From: Branchiostoma lanceolatum
Taxonomy: Eukaryota; Chordata; Leptocardii; Amphioxiformes; Branchiostomatidae
Length of the DNA: 64,000 nt
Direction: 5' to 3'
Assembly (NCBI RefSeq): GCF_035083965.1
Contig: NC_089722.1
Location: 42,111,697 to 42,175,696, forward strand
Within the stretch, counting starts at the first letter, position 1, and each line of letters starts with the position of its first letter. This document shows, piece after piece, positions 23,677 to 38,600 of the stretch. The translations under genes and the position numbers were made by a program. The notes under the pieces are model-generated. The model ran no database searches, was not told the origin of the DNA, and was given only the letters and a program-made list of their open reading frames with translations.

Positions 23677-26600
23677 TCAGACCCAGGAGTCTGTGGGTTT
23701 CTGTGGGTCGGGGTCCTCCAGCTGGAACGTCCGTGGGTCGGGGTCGTCCACGTAGCCGTAGTCTTGAGCAGGTCGGTTCTTGTCCTTGTTAACCTGCTAA
23801 CAAGAACAGACACATCAGCTGAAGTCACGTCATCAGGACCATTTTTCCTCATGACCAGGTACATACAGGGCTCGAAATACTGGGCGCATGTGCACCTGTG
23901 TGCACCTAATTTTTGACTGTGGGTGCACCAGTGCACCAAGATATTTTTGTACTCTATAGGGAAACGATTCTCTTGTATGCTAGTATACAAAATATTCTTG
24001 AAATGTAAGTATCAGAAAAAGCAATATTACCTTTTGTTGTACTTTATTTGATGTATTTCTTGGTTGAAATTTGAAATCTGATTAGACTTACAGATTGCAG
24101 TTCTTAAGAGAGGCAGAAGCGTCAAACTTATGTTTTGTTGACATTCAACTTTCTTTTATGTGGTGCATCCAAAATCATTTCTGTGCACCTAATTTTTTTT
24201 GTTGGGTGCACTACATGTTGCACTTCTAAATGTTGCACTTTTGACCCTACTTTTAAAATTCAAAACTAAGTGTTACACTTTATGACTGCACATTTAATAA
24301 GTTCTACTAAATGTTTCATTTCTAAATGCATCACTTTATGACCCTATATTATAGGTTTAAATTATATACTTTATGACCCTACTTTTGATACATACTACTA
24401 AATCTTTCATTTCTAACACTGTAAGGCTCTACATTAAAAATGTATTACTAAATGTTACCTTGTTTCTAATTGTTACACATTATAACCCTACCTTTGAAAA
24501 TAAAATGTACAACTTAATGTTACACTCTAAATACCACACTTGGTGGCCTTACCTCTGAAACACACACTACTAAATGTTACCTTTCTAAATGCTACATGTT
24601 TTAGTAATACATCTAATATAATGAAACACATTACTGAACGTGACACCCAACGAACGTACCTTTGCATACAGAGGCTCAGAGTTTTGGTTGGGTGTTCCGA
24701 ACACCGGCACTCCCCCCACCGGTGGCTGGAAGTTCTGCTCTGGCCTTGTGTCTCTCTCCACAGTGGCGTAGCCTGAAAAAGTAACTCTCTCAGTAAGCAT
24801 CTATAAAACTCACAAGGTCAAGTCTAGTGCTGTGTACCTAGTAACCAGTGCTCTCACCAGACTTTTTTCACAGCATAGGGGTCAAGTACAGAAGGCCAAT
24901 TTTGCGTGGCACAAGTCATGCGCAGACACTTTTTTCTGCCTTTTGAGGGATAAATTCATTCTTAAGCCTAATATCAACTTCTTATATGATTCATGAAGTG
25001 TCACAAGGTTCTCCCAGAAAGAAACACGCCTATCCTGATTGAAACACAGTGTAGGGGTCCAGATCACAGTATAGGGGGCCCCTATGATGAAAAGGCCTGG
25101 CAAGAACACTGGTCACTGTACCTGTAAAATTGTTCAGGTACAGGTCCAATTCTGAACATCAAGTGTACCTGTACCTGAACATCAGAAAATAGAGCATGAT
25201 CCATTTCAAAGTCAGGAAATTTTGCCAGAAAGTTTGAAAACCTGGTTCATGTGAGAGTCCACAAATTTTGTCAGAAGGTCAGAAAACTTGATTGAGAAAG
25301 TCAGGCAATTTATCAGAAAATTACATTCATAAGAAAGTCAGAAATTTAGAAAGTCAGGAAACATTATTACAGTATATGAAAGTCAGCAAATTCTGTCAGA
25401 AAATGACAAAATTTCTTTTTTTCTCAGAGTTAGGAAATTTGGTCAGAAAGTCAGAAAACTTTATTTCCATGAAAATCAAGAAATTTGGTCAGAAAATTCT
25501 ATTCAAATGAAAGTCAGGAAATTCTGTTTATTCATATGAAATTCCATAAGTTGATACAATAACTCTATAATAAATTAGAAATATTTAAGGAAGTCATGAA
25601 ATTTCACACCCACCTGGAGTCAGGTCTGTCATTGGGATCTCCTCTGGCGCACCCCGACCTGGGTCACCGCCTGATGGACAGAACGAGAAAGGTGAGACAA
25701 CAACCAGGACGGAAAACTCCTATGTGATACCTACACCCACATCTGCTGCAATGGCTGAGTTGGTACAGTGCTCACCTTTTCATGGGTTTGATCCCAACCC
25801 AAGTCACACTCATACCATTGCTTTGGAAAGGGCTTCAAAAACCTAACTTGAAACCTAAACCTATGAGTTGGAAAAACTTGTTCTGGTGCCACAGAAACAA
25901 ATTTCAATTGATTGCCAAACATCTGCTTTCTGTCAAGGAATTCTGTTGATTAACACATTTTGCTCTATTACCTTACTTTTAGGCTTAAGTGGTTGAAATG
26001 AAGACTCAATCTAAAAGAACTGTACAACCTCTCTCATAAAGTGGTTGTCATTCCAGTCATCTGGCTCGTATCAACTCTACTCAAAATCTACATACCTAAA
26101 ATTACCTGGGGACAAAACGTTATCTCTGTCTATGTGCACTGAAACTACCCATGCCTGTGTTATATAGAAAGACATGCCTGTCTTTGTTTAAACCAGCAAC
26201 AGTGGAGAATTTTTGGGAGACTGGCCGGCTACAATAAGACTTAATGAACAGAGAATGACACAGAGCACTGACAGGTTTAAAGTGTGCTTCAATGATAATT
26301 ACACTTCAACCATGTGACATTGAAAGCATGGACAGGATTACTAATGGATCTGCTAAAATCACCATACTCTGTTCAACTTAGTTAAACTTGTTAACACACT
26401 TGCATGTATCTTTTCGAATTTCACGATTTTACATTTTTTGTAATTTTGGATTGTACTTTTTGCCTGGTCATTCAATTTTCTAGTCCAAGAGCAGTTTGAG
26501 TGTCATGATGGTAACTGTGAATGAAGCAGACATTGCTACAATAAGTTACTAGTATCATCATTGTTATCATATGCTATCATAGTGACCAAAGAGTTTTTGC

Positions 26601-29600
26601 TATGGGACTGAATCATGGGTGGTTACTATGGTAGTGACCCATGGGTCGTCGCTACCCGTATGTTACTGACCAATGAGTTTTTGGCATGGAAATGACTCAT
26701 GACTCGTTGCCATGTTCCCGACCCATGGGTGGTTGCTATGTTCCCGACGCATGGGTGATTGCCATATTCCCGACCCATGACGTGTTGCCATGTTACCGAT
26801 GCATGGGTGGTTGTGATAGGAGCCACTGGGGGTTGCTATGGTAGTGACCCATAGCGTGAGTAGTTGCTATGTTACTGACTGGTTGCTGTTCTACTGACCT
26901 GCAGGCCTGGTGCCGTTGTCGTGGGAGAAGTCCAGCTGCCTCCTGCCCGAGGCCTTGTCCTCCGGCATGGTGGAGTAGGCGTTGGCGTTGCCCTGCGGCG
27001 CGGGGAGGGTCGTGTCGTCGTACTCCAGCCCCGCCCCAGGGGACGCCCCACGGGCCATGGTGGACCCGGGGGGTCGTGCGGCGACCCGCGCGGGCGGGAA
27101 GTGCGAGGCGTTCCAGCCGTCCTTCTTGAAGACGGGACGCAGGTCCTTGAAGGACCACAGGGTGGCGAGGACCTGGCGGATATCAGAAAACTTGATAAAC
27201 GTTGTGTAAAAAAAAGACTTATCTCCATCCAGTTTAGCTTACTGAAGAGCTACAGTATCTACAGGTTTATTGTAGCGGGAAAATTCCCCTAGCTCTTTTT
27301 GACAACTACAATGAACCATGGCGTAACGTCCCGTCCTAAGGACTGCGAACCTATACCAGCTCTCACCGTTATGTATGTTGCGTCATGTATGTGTAATAAA
27401 ATGTGTATACAACTATACATTTATTAGGACTTTGAATGATGTAAATGTATCTTTGTTGTATATCTTCCCTCATGACCTTAATGAAAAGCTCTAATGAATA
27501 AACAAAGGTTCAAACAAACAAACAAACCTGCCGGGCCGCCCGTACCACCTCTGCCGAGTACTTCTCCCTGGTCTTGTTGATGGTGACGAGCCTCTCGATC
27601 CCGCCCGCGTCACGCAGCGACTTCGCGTTCTCCATATTCTTCGAGATGACCTCATGGAGAGTGTGCAGTATCGCCACCATGGTCGGCTCGGAGGTCTTCG
27701 GCGCGCTGTCTCCTCCGGGCAGCCTATAGACGAGGTCCCGCATGGCGTACTTCCCGATCAACTCCTTGTTCCGGTTGTCGAGGGAGAGGTTGCGCAGGGC
27801 GGTCGCCACGGCGCGCACCACACGATCATTGTCCATCCGTATCAGCTCGACCAACACGGGAAGGCCCTTGTCCTTGCGCACCATGGCACGTACGTACGCC
27901 GCCCACTTGTTGTTTCCCGCGGACAGGTTCTGCAAGGCGCCGGCCGCCGCCTCGAGAGTGTCGTGGTTCGAACACTCCAGTAGTAGCGACAGGTACGGAC
28001 GAACCACCTTAAAGCAGAAATTCAAAAATTGAAATTAGTTCTGTCATACTTATAGCTCTTCAAAATAGTAATACAACAAAGGGTTGTGGTTGGAACACAC
28101 TAGCAGTAGAGACAGGTAGGGAAGAACAACCTTTAAACAAAAATTCAAAGTTCAAATTATTTCTTGGGCAGTGTAAGGCCAAAATGGGAATACGACTTTT
28201 GTGCCAAAGCAATATCCAGACTTTGCTATATCTACTATTTGCAATTAAGTCTACCAAGTACTGAATTGGGCAGTATATTAAAGGCCCAAAATGGGAATAC
28301 GATAATCATTATAGTGCTAAAGCAGCTCAGACTTTGCTGTTCATACTATTTGAATCTAAACTTGATCCCCCCACCTCAGGCTGCCACAGCAGTTCCTGTC
28401 CCCTTGCCGGCTCCGCCCGCTGAGGGATGGGTCCCGTCCCGTCCCACTGCTTGATCCCGCTGTCTTCCGACTTCTTCTTCCCCGAACCGAAGCAGCTCGT
28501 GGGGGATTTCTTCTTGGGCGGCGGCTGGGCGGACTTGGCTGGCTCCGCCAGCTCGTAGCGCTGCGCGTTTGGCACTTCTTTGGGCAGCCGGAAGGAGAGG
28601 TTACGCAGCACGCACATGCAGTTCTCCACGGACTTGTTGTCCATGTCGTTTTTACCGATGGCGGTCTGGAGCACGTGTAGGAGGGCGTCGACCAAGCCGT
28701 CGCATTCCCGCATCTTTCGTCTCGCGTCTGGGCCCGCAGAGCTGTAAGTGATATTTGTGAAATTTCAGCAACCTTACATCAGATATTTGTTTATTATAAT
28801 CACAAAAAAGCCAACGTCCATAAGGCGACAACAATTTAAGTTCTTGGTTAACGGATTTTTCTTGCAAAATTTTAGCACTTAGGACATCATTAAAACAGAA
28901 GGCTGGGGTGAAAACTTGCACCTAACCCTGTTCACTCCCTGAAATTGTGTGCACCAAAGTACAGACTTTTCTCTGAGATTCTATTTGCATGTTGATTTTC
29001 CAATCTAGCATTCATTTGAAAAATTCTGTTAACCAAGAAATTAAATTGGTGTGGCCTTAGCAAGGTGAAAAAAAATCACCTTGAATTTGAGATGATTCAC
29101 TTACATTTTAAAACGATTACAAACATACAAACAGTTATATACAATTTGTACATTTAGCTCATTGAGGATATAGCACATAGAAAACCACTGCTTAGTGCTT
29201 AATCTTATTTTATTGATGCACCTGACATTGCAAAGGCATCCTGTGGCGTTCCGGAACACGATGAACCACTGGTGTTTTGCTTTCTTGATGGGTTAGGCTC
29301 AAGTGAGCAAGTATTGTGTGTCCTGTCTTATATAGACCAGGTGTAAAGTACCTTAGGCAGCTTAACCAAGGCATCTTATTTCATTGACTCACCTGACGTT
29401 GCGCAGGCATCCCGTGGCGTTCCGGAACACGACAGACCACTGGATGTCGCGCGGCTTGCTGTCGGCGTCAGGCGCGGCCTCCCAGCCGGAGTGCGGGATG
29501 ATGATACGGTTGGTGAGCACGGTGAGCGCGTCGTCGATCACCGCCTGCTTCAGCGGAGGGTGGGACGAGAGGTTCCACAGGACCCCGGTCACCAGCTCCT

Positions 29601-32600
29601 GCACCTGCACGGCAAACAGAACGTTTTACTGTTTGTATATATGTTTACTGTAATTCTTGATTTGTTAAGGGTAAGTTAATTTTAGCTACTTCAACTGTCA
29701 CTAGTCAACCATAAAATGTCATCATCACTAGTGTTTGATTACTAATCTTTGAGACAGTGACGTTTGTTCCCACCGTTAAAATTAAATACATGTACCATGA
29801 ACTACTCCCTTTCCCCCGAACCACTAAAATTACCACCTGCATTGTTAAAGGATTTACAGTGTACGTTAACATAATCATATGAGTCTGCAGCTCACATAGC
29901 TTTTCGACAAACTGCTAATGTTGCATGTGAGGGTATACTTCTTCAGCTGCTACATGTACTTGTCAATACATACCTTTTAGCCTGGCTTGCAATATCTTAT
30001 TAATGAATTTGTCTGTGAAGTATGTTAGGCTTGTTGATGTGTCATAAGTCCTTGAACCTTTTATTTAATGAACAGAATATGTAATTTAGCCCTTGGTCTG
30101 CCAAATGTGCTTTGAATAAAACCCATTTTTAGTATCATCATTATCATTACCTCAGTGTCGGGTGTCTTCCTCAGCAGACGGACCAGTGCGGGAATCCCGT
30201 TGGCGTTGTTGATGGCGCTCTTGTTCTCGTCGTTCGCCTTCCCGTAAGCGAGGTTTCTCAGTGCGCCCGCCGCGTTACGGTGCACATCCGGGCTCGGATG
30301 ATCCAACAGCTGCACCAATTCAGGGATCCCACCGAGCGACCGGATCTTCGCTTTAACAGGATCATCACCGTAGCAGAGGTGCTGAAGGTACGCCGCCGCG
30401 TTCGCCTGTGGAGAGAGAATTTTACTAGTATTTAGTAAAAGTTACATGTCACAATGTTATTGTCATTGATTTGTATAGGCCATTTGTCACACAATTCAGA
30501 TGTCTTTAACGGCTGCGAGGTGATGGCATAATATGATTTTATTGCATTGATTGTACTATTTGCGAAATGAATGAATAAACCAATGATGGTAGAGAAAGAG
30601 GAGAGATTGAAGTCTTCGCTCACACACAGCTTCTCTATTTCAAAATAATAAATATCCACACTATCGATAAATTGGAACATGGAATAAATATGTGCCACAT
30701 TTCAAGTCAAAAAACATGTATGCTATACTATACCTGTACAGGAGGGTGCGGCTCTCGTAGCATCTCGATGAGCTCCGGGAGGTCTGGGTCACGCCAGGCC
30801 ATCGGGTCTCGTTGCGCGCTATCGAGGGAGGGCGTTCGTCCGCGCAGCGAACCCATACTTCCCGGAGTCTCTGGTTCGGCTAGTGGCGCCCGCATGACGG
30901 GTGTTCCCGGGTCTTCCATGTACGACACGGGAGCGTAGTTGTCGCTGGCATTGACCGGCGGCTGCCCGTTGTAGCTGGAGTACTCCCTGCTCGGGGTGTA
31001 GGGGTTGTGGTAGTCTTGCCTGGAATATTTCGGAATAACATTTTTTTTAACTTTTGGAATTCTTTGCATATGAAATCAGGATTATGCTTCGTTTAGTCCA
31101 GTGGAGCTCTGTTTAATTTACTGTCTAACAATTGTATCAGTTTTGTTCTTTGTACAGTCAAACCTATACAAGTAACCGCATCTACATGAGGACCGCTTGG
31201 ACAATGTGACCACTTTTTGTGGTCCCTTAGATGATTTTTCCTATTCACACAAGCATATGTAAAGAATCCTGTCTATATTGGCCACCTGTCACATAGACTG
31301 CATTCTATCTGCCCATTAATGGTCTTGTTGGGCAGGTTTCACTGTATTTGATTTAATTACATTTAATGTAAACGGACGGAGGAAGAACAGTGTATAATTT
31401 GTGAAAATTGAACACTAACGGAGATCTGAAACAAACAAACAGACCTGGAGTAGTTCTCGGGCTCCCTGGGAGGTGTCGGGTTGTGGTAGTAGTCCCCTTC
31501 CGTGGACGGGTTTCGGTACGACGCTGGCCCGGCTTCCTCCATGATCGGCAAGGGCTCGTCCTGGAGCCTTTCCGGGACCTCACTGTACGGATTTCTGCCC
31601 TCGTAGGGATCGCTGTAGTTGCTCTGTGGGGGCGGCGGGTCCATGTGTCGTGGCGTCCCTCGGTTGGACGTGTTGTCGCCGCGGTACGGGTCGTAGTAGT
31701 TGTCTGCAGGATGGTTCCTGGGCATGACCTCGGTCACCGTGCGGGTGTGGATCACCTGTGCAGAATTCAAGACTAGAATTAGAGACTGGGCTAAAAAAAA
31801 CAAGGACATGTAAGACTTAAATAAGAGAATGGGTTGAATTAAAAGACTCTTTTTACACAACCAAGAGATTTATTCCACCAACGTTTCGGTGACCATCTGT
31901 CTGGTTCACATTACAATTCTGACTGGTTCACATAGCAATGCAGCACAGGTGTTGCTGCTTATACATAATGAGATGCATTCCCAAACTCAAGAGAATGGGC
32001 TAGAAATTTTTGTCTTTCCCAATAAGCAAATTTCTGTCACGGACAGGACGGAGGGATGGGGCTTGGAAACAGCCCTGAATGAAGATCTTAATAAAACAAG
32101 ACCACAGCACGTCCAGGTCAAAAGATACAAAAATTAAAGTCTTGCTGCAGTACCAACGTCACATACCAGGGGGCCCAAAATCGACCCTGAATTTCGGCTT
32201 CCCAACACCTGCCCACATACCAAATATCATTGTAATCCATCAAGAGGCTCTTGAGTTATGCTGACTGGAGTGGTGCGGAAACACAAATACACTGACAAAC
32301 AGACAGACACACCCAAAATTAAATCTCCATTTTTCATGGAGATAATAAACAAACCTTGGTGACTGTCACGGACTCCGGCTGTGATGACGGGGGCCGCTGT
32401 GGGTTGGAGTGGGAGCTATTTATGCTGTGTAGCGATTGGTGGGAGGAATGGACTGGAGCATCCCCATTGTTTCCTCCATTGTAGCTCCTCTCTGGGTACC
32501 TGTATAAAGTACGAGGGGTGGATTCATTCTTCAAGCTAAGCAACATCTAGCTATCACAATGCAGTCATCTCTCATATTCCAGACATCTCTCTCTCTCTCT

Positions 32601-32606
32601 CTCTGA

Positions 32607-32642
<36 letters not shown>

Positions 32643-35600
32643 TCATTTCAACGTCTTTTATTCCCCATCATATGGGGGTTGTACGTGCTTGAACATGGAT
32701 GGGGGAGCCCCAGAACTCCTCATCAAGTGCAAGTCAATCTGGAGCCGCATAGTTCCCGTTAAGAACATTTCTTCGGCCTGTTAGTGTAACACAGACCGGT
32801 TTCATGATCGTGTAGCTTCTTCAATGTACAGAGGCTAAATGACACTTCTCACTTATGTACCTTTCCAGTGCATACCGCCCTGGTAATATGATACCCTACA
32901 GGTGGTTGTGCTCTGACCTTAGTTGACCTACAGCATGACTTCCTCTATTGTGGCAGAGCGATTACACATGTTACAAAGTTGACACATTTGAAAATAAAGA
33001 GGAGTCCTCTGTGGGTACCTGTCGGGATGCGGCATGGCGTCCTTCATGCCCTCCATGGGGTCGTCGTGTGTGTCCATCACACCGCGCTCCTGTGGGAGAC
33101 AGACAGCTGTCAATCATATATCAAACACTTTTCAATTCAAATTTAGGCAACATTGACTTAATTTCTGGCTTTTTTGTGAAAATTCAGCAAAAATTGAGCA
33201 AGACTGGTCAAGATAAAAACTGAATCTGACTATATTCACTGTGTTTTAAACATGACTTCTACCTACACAGACAGCTGTTATCAATCATCTATCAAACACT
33301 TAAAATGTAGATATAATTTCTTGATCTTTTCCAGTGAAGATACAGTATGAGGTCAAGATACAAAATGCATTGACTATAGTCACCCTATGTGTTTTCGTAA
33401 TGACTTCTATGTACATGTATCACAGTGGTACATGCATCTGGAGCTTAAAATTAATTTTTTGGGAATGGTACACTGGTGCACCTAATCTAAAATTTTAGGT
33501 GCACAGAAAAAATGTTGGTGCAGGAAGATGTGATCTCACCTGAAGAACCTTTAGACAGGAGTCGACCAGCTGGGAACCCGACACCTTGGAGTCGGCGTCG
33601 CTCTCGTCGTCTTCTGGGGCGTGCTGCTGCGGAGGGCGCCAGTGGAACGACTCGTCCGTGGACGAGATGGAACTCATGCTGGAGAAGGAGAAGTCAAGGT
33701 TGTTTTAGTCACTGTAGTCAAGTGTAGAGCAACAACATCAATGTCATTCATATCACTGGAGGAAGGCCAATGGTTACTGTTGAACAGGGGGAGTCAAGGT
33801 ATAGAATTCATAGCACATCTTTTAGTTTTACTTCACACATGCTGGGGAACAAGGAAGGCAGGTCTGGTTTAGTCAATGCAGTGCAAAATCAAGGTCATTT
33901 GTATTACTGAGAAGATAGGCCAGTGGCATGGTCACTGTTGAATAAAGTAGGGTCGAAACATAAAATCACCAAGACAGTGAAGTGTTGTTTTTTGGGTCCG
34001 TCACAGTGTATGTCCGTGGAGGAGATGGAACTCATGCTGGGGAACAAACAAGGAATTAAACTAATTTAAAGATGAACATCTCCTACATCTTAAAAGTTTG
34101 TGTACATTTCTTGTTAATCTCTCAGATTCTGGCTAAATTATGCATTTTCTCCACTGGCTCTGAGTCTAGTAATAGAGCAACATAAATGCATGTATAGCAG
34201 GACACTGAAGATAGTGTGTGTGTGTAGATGCACTTTACTGCATTCAAATTACAAAGCACAAGCAAAGAGGTAAAAGAAAGCCTCACTGTAAAGGAAGGCC
34301 AAGGGTTGCTGTTGAACGTGGGGTCAAGGTATACCCCTGGTGAAATACATAAACAAATAAATACAATAAATCCATTTGATATTGCAGTCAGAATTTTACT
34401 AGGGGTTTGAGAAAAGGGAGTAGTTTGAGGCATTTGATTTTTACAGGAGGAACAAAGTTCTTGCCTCTGCACTTAACAGGCATGTGATCAAATATTTACA
34501 ACAATGAAATTTTAGCAGTTGAATAGTGACTGTCAAAGTCGCTAAAATCAAGTTACTCAACTTACTGTTAACAAATCAAGAACTGCAGTAGAAATGATAA
34601 TCATCGCACATCTATTATCAATCAATCAATTATCTGCTAGTGTCAGTGCTTGCTAGATAAATATTTAGCAGCCTCTTGTCTTCTTGTGTGTAAACAGTAA
34701 ACAAACTGGTGGGTTTAACTTTAATCTAGAAATTCCTACCACACAAGAAGCACATGTGATGTACATGTACATGTATAGCCAAACTGAATGGTGCATGCTT
34801 CTACTTTTCTAGCAGCCCTCCCACTAGCACTAGACAGGTAGGAGGGGCTCCATAGAACCCTGGACAGTCACAATTTGAGTTGCCAGTAAGCCAGGGTTAC
34901 ATTTCCAACCCAGCATCTGGCCTGGCAGTTCTTGAGAACGAAAAACGACATACAAGACAACAAAACACACAAAGCGTTAAAAAAAATAGTCAAATAATCA
35001 AATACTGGATAGTACTACTTCTACTACTACTAGTCAAGAGCATGCAGTAATCTTAATATATTTATTGATGTACAGTTTTATTTTTTGTTCCGGCAAAAAG
35101 CCTTGGGCTGGTTTGGAAACATGACCATAACACAGACTACCCATGACTCAGGTAAAACCTGACCACAGGTATGACACATCCCTCTTCCTTCCCAATGGGG
35201 GATGTCCCGGTCTGGAAACTGGTTTCCAAAAATGTCTAACAAATTTCCTGCTATGCTAATAACAAAATTAACATTCCAGGGCAGGAGACAGGAATAGAAA
35301 ATGTGTGTATGAACATCGAGTTAAAATAAAAACAGGACATGGAGTTTGAAAAAAAAATTTCTAGGTTGCTAGGAATGCCAACTGCCAACTAAAAGAAAGA
35401 TTTTCAAGAATGTATATGAGTCACATTGGACCCAGTTTAGAAATCGTACCAGTTCTTTGTTTAGTTTCTTAAGTTAAGGGGGTACATATAGTTTCTCCGT
35501 ACACTTAAGTTCGTGACTAACAGCAAACAAAAATCCACAAGTGTGTATCTAAATATGGAGTACACGAACTCAGGGCTCGAAATTCAGTTTTGGGAATAGG

Positions 35601-38600
35601 TGCACTGGTGCACCCAACCTAAAAAATTGGGTGCACCAAAAAAATTTTGGGTGCACCACATAAAATAAAGTAGAATGTAACTATTGTAAGCAAAACCTAA
35701 TGACAAACCTAATTTATACTGTAGCTCTTCATGCGCGTGAAGGCACGCGATCTCGGCACACAGTTTTGAAGCTTTCAAAATCGAAGTTAACTCAAATTCT
35801 ACCATCAAAATCTTAAACAAGTACTACAACAAAGATTTTATTATTTTCTTACACTTAGATGTCAAGAATATGCTGTCTACTAGTGTGCAGTGATACCTTT
35901 ACACATTAAACCGTACAAAAATATTTGGGTGCACCAGTGCACCCACAGTAAAAAATTAGGTGCACAGCTCCAAAATTGGGTGCACTGGGTGCACATGCAC
36001 CCAGTATTTCGAGCCCTGCGAACTGGTCCAGGTTAGGTGCAGGTAGACATCAGAAATACCTGCATAGCACCAATCATACTTACACTACATCATGTAACTT
36101 GTATTCCAAGCCCTACTGGTCTAGTGGGTTATTGTACATACATGTATGTAGCCAATTTTCCCAAATTGTGGTAAAAATGCTGTCAAAGAAAAGTGAGAAT
36201 CTCAGACCTGCGTACCACAATTGTCAAGGTTGCGCTTGGCTGGTCGGCACAGTTCCGACTCTGACATCACTTCTGGTGACGGCGGAACAATGAAGGTCAA
36301 ACCTGAAGGTCACGGTGAAGACCCAAGAAAAGCCCTACTAAATAACCTGCGGGATCGGGTGTCACGTTAGCAACTTCACCTTTCAAACCTGCTGAACCAA
36401 AATCCAGCTGGACTGACGTACAAGGAACGACACCCAACTGCAAGCTACTATTTCAATACGCCCAACATTTCTTTTGGGGTCCGATTTTTCATCAAAAGTA
36501 AACAAATACTGTAATTCTTGATTTCCTAACAGTAACTTAATGTTAGCTACTTTAACGGTCACCAGTCGACTTTTAAAATGTCATCATCGCAAATATTTCA
36601 TCACTAACATTTAAGACAGTGATATATTGTTCCCACTGTTAAAATTAAACGCTGTGAACTACTCCCTTTCCCCCGAAAATTACCGACCCATTACCTCATG
36701 GATTAATCATTTACTTCTTCTTCGCTTCAAGGCATCCTCATTTGAGGTGAATCATTTACAGTACACCCCAAAAATGAAATACGTGTGATCTAAATAAGAC
36801 CAGCCAATAATCATTCTGGTCCTCTCTCCATGCGTCCAGCTTTTCATACAGGACTACAAGGTCTAATTCAATGAGAACAAAGGTGCAACGACAAAAAATC
36901 AATTCTTCACCCGCCCCTCTATTGACACAACGACACCGAGAGTCCATGAGAAACCTTTCAGGCCACAAACTGAAGAGGGAAGTTGTGTTTTCAAGTTGCA
37001 TTGTATGTGTGTGTGTGTGTGTATGGTCCTGTCAATAATGCATAGGAATCATGTTTCAATACCAGAATTTTTAATTATATATATTTATACTGTAACTCTT
37101 GTTTCTTTCACTGTAACATTTATGTTCACTGTTTTCAAGGTCAACCCTGTACCGTGAACTTGAAAAAAATCACCAAGAAAAAAAACTGTTGTTATTATTC
37201 AAGATTCCTTGACACATCCGCTCTGTAAATAACTTGAAGTTAAAGTTCAGTGAAAATGTCCATCTTCCTTACACAGTGAAATTTTGCTACCGGGAAGAAA
37301 AAGTAATTACAGTAATAACAACCTAAAAGAAAAACTAGTTTGAATCATGTCTAGCAATACTTGAATCTATTTTCACTGTATAAAACTGTGTGTACCAAGG
37401 TACAGATGTAGACTTTCCCCTCATGCTTTGTTTTCATGTCCCAGTTCAGCATTAAAAGTCCAAGAGCCAACAAATTTAATTACTGTGGCCTGCACTAGAA
37501 GTAGAAGCTATCTATTCTCAATGGCTTCCAACAAATCTAAATTTTACAAAACATACCACAAAAGGTATTGCAAGATTTTTCATTCTACTCCTTTATTACA
37601 ATACAAGGGAAAGCCGTCAAAAATATTTCTTATCAGTTGATTTATGTTCGTAATTTTTCCTGGTGATACACATAAGTTTTTCATTAGTGTTTGGATAGTT
37701 TGCAGAGTAGACCACACCCAGAAGTGACTACAACTATCAGCCGTTAGTGGGTTGTTTCATTAGCCTGCTGGTTTTGATACACTGGTGTCGCTTCTGCTAA
37801 CATTTTCCCAGTCGCCAAATATTGGCTCTGTCTACAAAAACACAACAGTTTCACCACTTCTAGCACCTCATATGAAACCACACAAGTTTCCTGTCCAAAA
37901 CCAGCAGATATCAAACTGGCTCCGGAAACAATATCAGGCAGAAACTGTAGCTTACAATCATGGAAGACTATTGCACTGTGAGTCTTTCTGAAACTTAGGC
38001 ACTAAAATTTACAAATCTCTACGCTATGGAATGTAGAATAATGGTGCTGTCAGCTACCTTGTTGAACCTCGGCACCATCTTGCCAATTCTCAAACTTCAG
38101 GTAATTTTGCTTAATTTCTTCAAAACTTGATTGTTTTGGGGCATGTTTCACTCTCCCCAGACCTACACGTTATGTTCAGCGGCAGCTTGCTCTAAATGTT
38201 GAGCCCTGCGTGCAGTACCATGCTCCAGTTTACCTGTACACCTTACAAGGCTGTCTGACAATGCCTCACCACACACATCACTCATCATGTTACATGGACA
38301 TTCCCTGGTTTCAACATATACCTGTTCACCCATGGCAGAACACTGGGCAACAAGGATGGCAGTCCTGGCTGTTCCCAATAGAGATCGGGTGCAGAGGATT
38401 TCCAGCACAGTCAGTATGGAAGATGATGACAGCACTGTAGGGATAGCAGGGAAGGACAGGAAGGTAGCTATACGCAGGATGGGGGAGGCTGCAGAGAGAG
38501 CCTCATGCTGGCTGTGGAACAGGAGAGAGGAGGTATGCTGGAAGCCTGGAGGAGCGGATGGGCAGTGAGCTGGCCACCACTGCCGGCCCGACAGCAGGAG

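Noticed and set aside
26793-27292. GC-rich open frames on the other strand and frames over catenin exon 11
   Set aside because: They are shadows of the coding exon at 26899-27172.
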